Of a DNA stretch of 64,000 bases, positions 55,961 to 64,000 are shown piece by piece. Within the stretch, counting starts at the first letter, position 1, and each line of letters opens with the position of its first letter. This DNA comes from Isoetes taiwanensis (taxonomy: Eukaryota > Streptophyta > Lycopodiopsida > Isoetales > Isoetaceae), in assembly GCA_021234155.1 (NCBI GenBank), contig JAJEKV010000093.1, positions 2,279,712 to 2,343,711 on the forward strand, in the 5' to 3' direction. The translations under genes were made by a program, and so were the position numbers. The notes under the pieces are model-generated. The model saw only the letters and a program-made list of their open reading frames with translations, made no database searches and was not told the origin of the DNA.

Positions 55961-57735
55961 CGAAACCCAATTTATGCAACATCAATATGAAATATGAGCT
56001 ACAATGTAACAAAATGTTTAAGGAGGAAAACATTGGCAAGTGTTTAACCATGAAGAAATACCACAAGTTTGATCCTAAGCATATGTTCCAGCGTCCATAG
56101 TTGTTGGATCCATAGAAATTCTAGCGGCTGTATTATGACTATTACACATTATCCACAAAATCCACTGGCCTATGGCAAAGATGGTCTCAACCTGAGCCTT
56201 GCACCTGAAGCTTGCATCGAACCTTGCATCATCCCTGTTTGGTGCTTCAAATTTGTACCGAAAGTTTGTGCTACACAATTTTGCGGCAGCGTAGAACCTG
56301 GATATGCGTACTTGGAGTCTTTGCCTGCCTCTGCTGCTACATGCAAATTTAAATCAGATGGTACCAACAAAATTAAAGCCATTTTTAGTGTGTTACTGGT
56401 GGGTAACACTCTTGCAACCAACGGCTGAGATTTGATCTCAGCCTTTAAACTTGAGGGCCAGGTTGTTAAGGAGATGGAAGAGCATGGTATGCCTCATGAG
56501 GATTGCCATAGCATGAAGAAACAGGAGGCCAAGGTGTTGGTTATATTGGTGGCCTCATATAAGAATAATTCTGCTGCCTTCTTCTGTTGCTGCTTGAGCC
56601 AATCCCCATATACACATAAAAACCTATATCTTCTGATTATATAGATTTGATCATTAGCTGGAAAAACTAATCCTCAATAATGCCAGCTTTTGTGCCAAAA
56701 ATGCAAAAGCAGTCGAAAGGCCTTTTTTGCCCTGTTTTTATTGACCTGAGCCTGTCACCAACAAGTATATTGACATGCCGAAATGCAGGCCCAGGGCTTT
56801 TTGGGCGCCTAAATAACCAAATCTGCAACTAAGCATATCCGACATGCTTGTTTTCTCATGGCATAAACGATCAGCTTGTTTGTGGCAATTGTAGGTGTGA
56901 TGTTTGCCTGCACAATAAGAATATATTATACACATTGTTTTACTAGCTGTGTTTTATAATATCTAGCATTATGTTCAAAGATCAGATGGGAAGAAAGAGA
57001 TTTGAAAAACGAAATGGATGCTAGACCTAAAATTTTTCTGGATTAAAATACAAAAAGCGACTTGCACGGGATGCCTAGAAGCTGGATACAAAGGGTTTCT
57101 CGGTAAAGACCTTCGGATCGAGGCGTTTTTTTACGCCATTCTTGCCACTTGCTTTGGTGTTGCTTTGTTGCCATTAAGCAGATGACAAATCCGGAACCCT
57201 AAGTTGAAGGCTCACTTTGGAATACACGGTTCGAAATTGCTAAATTGGTTGAGTGAGAATTTTGGAAGGATTTCTTGGCAGTGCCTTCCATGGAAAAAAC
57301 CCTTAGAAACTTGGGAGAAACTTGTTTGCGCGAGCTCTCGAGGCAGCCGAGAACAAGATATTGGGGCCCTTATCTACATCCGTGAGAAAAATCCAAGTTT
57401 TGGAGCAGCGAAGTGTACCCTAACTTAACACGCATCCGCGATTCTTGAAGAGCACAAGGGCGACAAAGGAAAGCACGAAACCCTAAATACAAAGGGTTCG
57501 ATGCGTGCATGCCCAATTCGAGCTCTTCTTAAAAAAACCTAATAAAAAAAACATTATAACTTTAATCGTGACCATACGATGCTGCTTCTCAAAAAAAATG
57601 AATGGCCAAGATAAGCGGCACTCTAGAAATACTGTTCAGTACACCTGGATGAATACGGCAATAAAATCATAGGAAAACCTTTGTGAATATCGTACAAAAA
57701 CACAAAAAAGACCCCCTGTGATTATGCTAGATATT
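55961..57735. other. Remainder of the insertion splitting the duplication
   Basis: These 1.8 kb are absent from copy 1. A plus-strand frame of 119 codons (56069-56428) overlaps minus-strand frames of similar length and has no recognised domain, so I do not call it a gene. Nothing else is recognised. Confidence 0.4.
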
Positions 57736-59164
57736 TATGAAACTTTTGCTTCAAAGTTTCTTTCTAGGATTTTCTACTCCATAACCCGGAGATATACAAA
57801 GTAGAACATAACTAGTTCAAGAATAATTTAGCCTATCAATGAATTATCTCAGTTATGCATTTGCATTCTAAGAAACATTATTTCAGCATGTATTTACATT
57901 ACGTCTTATTTGGGTAGTTTCAAGTTCTCAAATTAGATCATTATTTTAAGAACTACCATTGATCTTAAAATCAGATGCATGGAATAGTTTCAATCCTTGA
58001 TAAAGAGTGCCAAAGTACGGCTTTGCTCCAAGCCCACTTAGCTTAGCACCGTTTGCATTGAAAATCATATGTAAACCTACATGATTTGTTAGTTAGCGGC
58101 GATAGTAAGAGATATAAACCTTAAACTTCTTGAGAATAGAAACAAAGAAGCCCTTTCTTAAGTCTATATTTCATCTTAGGTGCATCTCCATCAATGATCT
58201 AAGCTTGTAAAAATGGAAGATAAGTACTAGCTGCCATAAAATGACAGCCCCTACAAAAGCGAGGCATAGCTCTTAGCCGCGAGCTCGTTTTTATTAATTA
58301 TATGTTTGAAGCAGCACAATACGCTCTATCTTTTTCATGAAAAAACAGTCAAGAAGTTTTGACGAGATTAGCTATGTCGAAAACGATTTCCTGAGGGAAA
58401 TCCGACCTAAATGTGATCTGCGGCTTTCTTATGAAGCTTTGTACAAAGTTTCTTTACAGGATTTCCTACTCCATAACTAGAGTTCACAGTAGAATAGAAT
58501 ATAAGACACACCCTGATATGTGTTCTTTGTGTGGCTTTGTATCGGTGGAAGTGATAGAATCTTCGGCTTCATCAAAGATGAGCAATGAGCATAAAATCCG
58601 AGATCTGGAGCTTGTTTGCCATATAGAATCTTACGGGTTGGTAGCAACCGGTGGGTTGGTAACTTAACCAAAGTGATGGTTAAGCCCATGCCCTAAACAA
58701 TTGCTTGATTGACATAAGAAAAATTTAAAGGTCAAAGAGTATACTTATTAATTTTGGCTGGCATTAAGCCATTTTTTTCATGTTTTGTCAATTTTGTTTA
58801 AACAAAGCCTAAACATATTAGCCAAGGTCTCAAATTATTTTTCTTGCCATACTCATTTTCGTTATGCAAGGCATGGGAACATTTAAGCCCTCGACAAGTC
58901 AAATCAATTACTATCATCAATGTGACCCACAGCCAAGATGTGCATGTAATGGCCAATGTCTAGGTGACCATAAATATCCGAGGAAAGTACGCCTTAAATA
59001 AAGTGCGGACTATGCAAAGCTCGGATAAAACATAATCTGCTTTGGTATGCAATAAAGGGAGACTACGACTCTTAGTGACAGGTGTTGTGAGGTACTTGAC
59101 ATCCTCCCTCTGGTATGAGCTTCACAAGTCAGTAACTGGCTCTTATGTTGCAGCAGATCTCCAA
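57736..59164 (+). repeat. Segmental duplication, copy 2, right part
   Basis: It is collinear with 52047-53505, resuming at TATGAAACTTTTGC and ending at TTATGTTGCAGCAGATCTCC. It contains many indels relative to copy 1 at CHG-type trinucleotides. Confidence 0.85.
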
Positions 59165-59939
59165 GCATTCTTAGTCTGTGTGGTACTGGAGACACTTAGT
59201 AATTCTTTTAATTTATGGGTAAAAGGTAGAAAGGCAAGGTTATTCATGAAAGCTTGCACCTTTAGCATAGGCATTAATTACCCTTCTTAGGCTAATGTAA
59301 TAGCTACTGGCTGCCCGGTGCTTAGAACTCCTTCTCCCATGCTCACTGACATTATGTTTTGCTTGTGGATATGCTTCTGCAAGTTTATGAACACATCTTG
59401 TTTAATTGTTATTTTAAATCTTTAAGGGGTAAGTTTCTCCCTCTTGCACTATGGTAACAGCAAACAAGTTGGTATTCTACTTTAAACTTTTTGACCTTGA
59501 TTCTGAAAATGTATTTTTTGGAAAAATTCTCTTGAAAATTCTTTTGGGTAATTTTAAGCCAGACGTTCTTGATCTCTTGAAATTTTATTGGTTTGGCCTT
59601 GACTTGCATCTTTGTTCATATCCCTTGTTTTCATAGACAAATATGGTTCTGGTTAACATTAAAGATTTGTCTACTTTCAGTAATAATTAGTCTAATGTTT
59701 ACATTTGTTATGGCTAGTATGAAAACAACCTTAGGTTGTGTTGTTGTTATGCTGTAGCATAACTCTAGTTTTGTCTTGTGATGCAGTTTGGCATTATTTT
59801 ACTCTGTTAAATCTCTAAGGCTTCCCCTTTTAGAATTACGATAAGTCCGAATCTTACCTTTAGTTAATTGGGTAAGGCTTGGATGTCTTAGCAAATTGAT
59901 AGGTTTTGTTTTGGCTAGTATATATACCCGATTTCAGAT

Positions 59940-59956
59940 CACTGGTTATACCAGTG
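59940..59956 (+). other. Internal hairpin of copy D
   Basis: CACTGGT-TAT-ACCAGTG has a perfect 7-bp stem and follows TAGTATATATACCC. It is the counterpart of 42968-42984 in copy A. Confidence 0.5.
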
Positions 59957-60063
59957 TGAGCCTTAGAGATAATTTTTTGTTTATTAAGATTTTTGCGTTG
60001 ACTGCTGATTTGGTACTTGATTGCTTTTATTATTACTTGGACTTATCTAAGCATTTTTTTTAG

Positions 60064-61426
60064 GATTCTAATGTGCATAAAATCGTCGAATTTGGATGGA
60101 AGTTATGGAAATGACAAATCAGCAGAGTAATTATGATAATAGGCCTGGTTGGTACCACAGGTTGGTTGCGATGGTTATGAAGTTCTTTGGAATTTTGGCA
60201 CCAAATAAAATTTTGTTAGAGACGGTGTTATCATGTATTAGCAGGATCGAGGGAGATCCATAATGCTTATTTCGCGAGGAAAGCAATGCTTGTAGAGGTG
60301 AATTCGGTTATTCTATTTCTAGGGTTCAATGGCATGCTTGAACTAGTATCTGGCTTCAAGAATATGGATTATGATACTTGTCATAACCTAGTTGTTGGCA
60401 CGTACAATGAACTTCCTGGGGTGCATATGGATGCTGATAGGAAAGATCTCCATGACCTTCTTGCTTTTATCAATGGCCTTTCTGTTCTGGAAAAGATAAA
60501 CAATATTAAACCATCTTTTGTCCCTATCTCCAAGAATATCACTGCTGATAAACACAATGACCAGCCTATTGTTTTGGATAACTGCTTATTTGACATTGAT
60601 GAGAGTGGAACAGTGGATAGCACTAGTGTCCCAATTCTTGATGATAGTCACAGAGGCTGATGAGGAACTGACAAAATCGAAGGGAAACTTTGAGGAATTT
60701 AATCTCAAGAGGCGGAGCTTTTTTAATTGTGGTAGCTTTCCCATCATGACTTATAGAAATGTTGAGATTCATGGTGAACAATTTGAGCAGTCTCTTTGGC
60801 TCAGTAAAAATCTTGGTGTGGTTGCTCCGTCGGCCAAAAAGAGACCATGGATAAAATTAGCTAGGCGAATCGCATTGAATTATCAAAGGCAGAATCGGAT
60901 GCTTTAGCTTTCACCAAGCATATTAGGAAGGTCTATGACTTTAAGCTTCCTTTTGATGTTGTTGCTGAAAAAGACTTGCCAGATTGGTACTGATTTGTAT
61001 GTAGGTCAAAAGGGACACATGGCTAAAGTTGAAGAAAGGGTTGATTTTTACACTCCGGATTTTACGGGACCTAAACATTTCCAAGTGGCGATTGTGAAAA
61101 GGTGTGTGATGAAAATATCCCGATAACATCATTTTGGTTTGATCACATGATTTGCAGTTTTATGGCGATAATCTTGAAGTCTTTGGCCTAACCATAAAAT
61201 ACAAATGAGGTTTGCTCTGTTTTCCAACTTTCTTGCTACTGAACCCATCAAAGGTGTTGTGCTTTCTTACATTGGATACCTGAAACTGAGGGAGCTCATG
61301 GTTAAGATGACTCTGAAGTTGGCTGAGAATATTAACTGCAATTTAAAGAATGAGTTTGGCAAATCCGGTAGGTGGGCATTATTGAGAAAGAGCCTCTCGG
61401 ATCTAGAAGTTCACGATTGATCATAT
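60064..61426 (+). pseudogene. Retroelement ORF2, decayed (copy D)
   Basis: A T-rich acceptor (TTTTTTTTAG) precedes 60064. Fragments in changing frames align with ORF2 of copy A: 60096-60263 (56 codons, MEVMEMTNQQSNYDNRPGWY), 60286-60660 (LGFNGMLELV), 60660-60907 (FPIMTYRNVEIHG, NLGVVAPS), about 60975-61080 (LYVGQKGHMA) and 61205-61420 (YIGYLKLRELMVKM). At least four shifts or stops separate them. The stretch 61427-61800 has no counterpart in copy A. Protein conservation across the broken parts shows the frame was once selected. Confidence 0.6.
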
Positions 61427-61810
61427 GCATGATAGGCGGTATGGGTTTGCTCCTTCCCTCTGAGAAAAGGCACTACCGAGTAATGTTACTTGTGGAATTC
61501 TCAGACCCCAAAGCGGCAAAATGCAGCACATTTGCAAGCATTCTTTGGGATCTCGGCTCTGAGAGTAATGTTGGAAGGTAGGCTGAACTTAGAACCGTTG
61601 GTGGTCAGTTAGCAAAACTCACATTACATCCTGCAAAGGGAATGGCGGTTAGTACTTTTTCCACTTTCTATTTTACGTTTGAAGAAAGCGAGATGTCTAC
61701 ACAATGAGATGCATTGCATGCTATGTTAGCCCGCGGTGCCTTACTTTCTTTGGGATTGTTCCAAAATTCTTGTGGGAAGTATCTCTTTGTTGATCGTGAT
61801 TAGCAGTTAA

Positions 61811-63892
61811 AGAAGAATACTGTCCTCAAGAATTGACGGAAGAATCAGACTTCAGGTTTTGAAGGAGAAAGAAAAGAATAAATTTGTCCACTTCACTTAT
61901 TTCTCTAAGGAGGTGGATAAGATAAGATTTAGCAGCACTTTTAAAACTGTTTTAGTTAGATTTTTTGGCAATTTCGGATTGGATATATGGGAAAGTACTA
62001 CTTTTGGATGGAAATACTCCTCTTGTTTGAAGGATATGTGTTACAAACCCAAGCAAATTTTTGCTGATAATGGTACAATTGCTTGCCCTTGTTCTAATCC
62101 TAGACTCAAAAAATATATTGATCCTGCTATTGGACATGTTAGAACAACTGATCTCAGTATTGTACACTGCAAGGGATTAAGAAATTGGTTTGCATTTGGA
62201 TTAAACTATATCCCTGATTTTCCCTTCACCTTGGAACAATTCAAATTTGAAATGCAGTGTACAATTGATGAATTCTTTAATGTTCACAAATCTGTACTAT
62301 GCAATTTTGAGGATGAATATGTTGATCAGTGTAAGGATGTCTTGAGAAAAGAAACAAAGTGGCTGGCCAAATATTTTATTGAAAGCAAGTCTGATATTAA
62401 GAAAAAGTTTCTTGTGCTTGATAAGGTGCTTATTAAAAATCTGGATTGGTTAGTTAATAATCTTTACATCTCTGGAGTGGATAAAGCGGCCAATAATCCG
62501 GCTTTCATCTGTCCGTTGCATATTAGGAATGAGGCTGATAAAAGGTTAAACAGCAATGACTTTTCTAAGTGTTTGTTCTCTAGAGATGAACTTACTTTGC
62601 AGATTAAGGCAGATTTGAGTGTTTTACTGGGGGATGATTTTACTACAAGCAGTGAATTACCATATCTACTTGGCATTTTTAAAGCACACAAGGGTGAGTA
62701 CCGTTGGATCACTAATGCCCATGATACCATTTTTTCCATTGCTGCGTCTATCATCTCTGCAGGGCTCAATTTGATTTTGGAAGCATGGCCTCATATCTGC
62801 CATGAAAAATGCAAGGCTGGGAACTTTTTTCAAATAAACAAAATTAAGGCATCATGGATTATTGGGTCAGTATATGATGTGGCATGTAATTTGCCTGCTA
62901 AGATTAACAATGTCTTTGTGGCAGATATTACGAAATGTTATGAGAATATACCCTTGAATGGGGATGATGGTATTTGTACTGTGATTGAGGAAATTGTTAA
63001 GCTGGTTTGGAAACATATGAGATCACTACATGCTGGCAATGATATGTGGTTTAGGATTTTGGAAAATTCCAACATTATTATGGAATGGAAGAACAGGGCA
63101 CCTGATTACAGGGTCTGGAAAAGAATGGATATGGACCTTTTTATCTTGCTGAACAAATGGTTATTAAATAATTGTTTCCTTATGATGCATAATGGTATTT
63201 GGAAACAGACTAAAGGGATCCCCATGGGTTTTGCTTCAAGCCCGGCTTGGTGTAATTTATACCTTGCCTGGTTCGAACTTAAGTTTATTATGAGTTTGAT
63301 TGAAGCTGGGAAGGTGGAGGACGCCGTGGCCTTCAAGGACACTTTCAGATATATTGATGATTTGCTGAGCATTAATAACCCTTGCATTAGAAAGTATTTG
63401 GGGATTGTTGAAGGTGCTGATGGGGTTAGAATATATAACCTGAACCATTTATCTATCAAGGATGAGACTAATTACTGGAATTGGAACCCCACGTTGGGGA
63501 GAAAAGTTGACTTTCTCAATATGAGCATCGAGGTAATATCTCACTTCAATGGAATTTATTCTACATACAGATTTGATAAAAGGGATAAATTGCCCTTTCA
63601 AGTGTCAAGGTTCATTAATGCTAACAGTTGTCGCCCGTATCTTCTTGCTTGCAATGTTATTATCTCCCAGGTGCAACCATATCTCTATGTGCACAGCAAT
63701 CCGTTGAGAGCTGCTGCTGATATTGTTGAACTCATTAATGTGTTCATTTCTAAAGGCTTTAGGAGTATTGACCTCTGGCATAAAGTTCTTAAGGTGCTTC
63801 ATGACGAAAGTTTTCCTGGACTAAGGTATGATATCAAGGTTCTTTTACTTGAACTTAACAGGCTCAGATATGCTGTTTCATGCAAAGCATAA
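61811..63892 (+). CDS. Reverse transcriptase, Penelope/TERT-like group (copy D, intact)
   Basis: The frame is open for 693 codons after a TAA at 61808-61810 and starts without an ATG, like copy A. Counting from the TTG at 61859 (677 residues): CPCS at 76-79, GHVRTTDL at 92-99, DKAANN at 208-213, an LGIFKAHK block (271-278) where related RTs have a PKLHK-like motif, motif A VADITKCYENIP at 354-365 (catalytic Asp356), GIPMG at 453-457, YIDD at 498-501 (Asp500, Asp501), FLNM at 552-555 and FDKRDKLPF at 572-580. This order matches a family of RTs I recall from many aquatic animal genomes. Both catalytic Asp positions are present, so the enzyme could be active. There is no C-terminal endonuclease. 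A plain pseudogene is unlikely given the length of the open frame. Confidence 0.85.
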   Translation, partial: RRILSSRIDGRIRLQVLKEKEKNKFVHFTYFSKEVDKIRFSSTFKTVLVRFFGNFGLDIWESTTFGWKYSSCLKDMCYKPKQIFADNGTIACPCSNPRLKKYIDPAIGHVRTTDLSIVHCKGLRNWFAFGLNYIPDFPFTLEQFKFEMQCTIDEFFNVHKSVLCNFEDEYVDQCKDVLRKETKWLAKYFIESKSDIKKKFLVLDKVLIKNLDWLVNNLYISGVDKAANNPAFICPLHIRNEADKRLNSNDFSKCLFSRDELTLQIKADLSVLLGDDFTTSSELPYLLGIFKAHKGEYRWITNAHDTIFSIAASIISAGLNLILEAWPHICHEKCKAGNFFQINKIKASWIIGSVYDVACNLPAKINNVFVADITKCYENIPLNGDDGICTVIEEIVKLVWKHMRSLHAGNDMWFRILENSNIIMEWKNRAPDYRVWKRMDMDLFILLNKWLLNNCFLMMHNGIWKQTKGIPMGFASSPAWCNLYLAWFELKFIMSLIEAGKVEDAVAFKDTFRYIDDLLSINNPCIRKYLGIVEGADGVRIYNLNHLSIKDETNYWNWNPTLGRKVDFLNMSIEVISHFNGIYSTYRFDKRDKLPFQVSRFINANSCRPYLLACNVIISQVQPYLYVHSNPLRAAADIVELINVFISKGFRSIDLWHKVLKVLHDESFPGLRYDIKVLLLELNRLRYAVSCKA

Positions 63893-63925
63893 ATGTGCTG
63901 TTTACTGCTTGTGTATTACTCAGTT

Positions 63926-64000
63926 GGCAGAAGGGTCCCTAGGTGTAGGGACCCTTCTGTCCTTATGCCTTCATGGGACCCGTCTCTGCCTTCCGGTAGG
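63926..64000 (+). other. 3'-terminal nested stem structure of the retroelement (copy D)
   Basis: The outer stem GGCAGA (63926-63931) pairs with TCTGCC (63985-63990). The inner hairpin is 13 bp, 63929-63941 with 63946-63958, with the 4-base loop GGTG. CCTTCCGGTAGG ends at the window edge. The layout is the same as at 47175-47257, with paired base changes. Confidence 0.7.

Larger units (their letters stand above)
59165..64000 (+). mobile_element. Copy D of the multi-ORF retroelement, diverged, running to the window edge
   Basis: It is collinear with about 42900-47257 of copy A: TATATA and hairpin (59940-59956), ORF2 remains, an intact RT frame, then the 3' stem structure (from 63926). No ORF1 or element 5' end was recognised between 59165 and 59930, so the left limit is uncertain. 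Proteins are clearly diverged from copy A, which makes the comparison useful for spotting conserved features. Confidence 0.75.

Noticed and set aside
56069-56428. 119-codon open frame in the insertion
   Set aside because: Comparable open frames exist on the opposite strand, it has no recognised domain and no splice-supported extension.

Overview
The window looks like repeat-dense nuclear DNA of a land plant. The evidence is GT-AG introns with plant-like splice sites, a CACTA-type transposon end, long (TA)n tracts, foldback/MITE-like palindromes, a kilobase-scale satellite array, and sequence noise that concentrates at CHG trinucleotides (a plant methylation context). The reverse transcriptase (RT) family seen here is not one of the usual angiosperm LTR or LINE types, so a seedless plant is my guess, but that is only an inference. 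No bacterial or organellar genes were recognised.

Layout. 1-2.3 kb: pieces of one or two unrecognised intron-containing genes, including a coiled-coil protein with a half RING finger. 2.3-5.8 kb: gene-free DNA with minisatellites, a relic of the satellite and a small direct duplication. 5.8-6.4 kb: one end of a CACTA-like transposon. 6.3-27.0 kb: about 18 head-to-tail copies of a ~1.12 kb satellite. 27-29.75 kb: a truncated copy (C) of a multi-ORF retroelement. 29.75-33.9 kb: three copies of a 0.8-1.5 kb unit with a tRNA-like box and TTCtaGAA-rich DNA, separated by (TA)n tracts. 33.9-38.9 kb: mostly gene-free, with a possible minus-strand gene near 38 kb. 38.9-39.4 kb: a near-perfect palindromic MITE-like element. 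39.4-47.3 kb: a complete element A, followed head-to-tail by a 3.5 kb 5' fragment of the same element (B) to 50.8 kb. 50.9-59.2 kb: a 2.6 kb segmental duplication whose second copy is split by a 2.6 kb insertion containing a foldback element. 59.2-64.0 kb: a diverged copy D with an uninterrupted RT reading frame, cut by the window end.

The most interesting object is the retroelement present as A, B, C and D. It carries a small acidic protein (ORF1), a middle protein of unknown fold (ORF2) and a ~690-residue RT of a Penelope-like/TERT-like flavour with GIPMG and Y(I/M)DD motifs and no visible C-terminal endonuclease. Exon ends in copy A are all in phase 0, and the RT frame opens exactly at a 3' splice site without a nearby ATG. 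The three ORFs may therefore be joined by splicing. Three non-coding structures are shared between diverged copies, two of them with compensating base changes: a 3'-terminal nested stem, an internal hairpin beside a TATATA site, and an inverted repeat across a CAG|GTAA splice site.

A caution for every reading-frame statement: duplicated segments differ mostly where one copy has CAG, CTG or CCG, with indels and odd substitutions rather than C-to-T changes. This suggests long-read base-calling errors at methylated CHG sites, so several apparent frameshifts may not be real.
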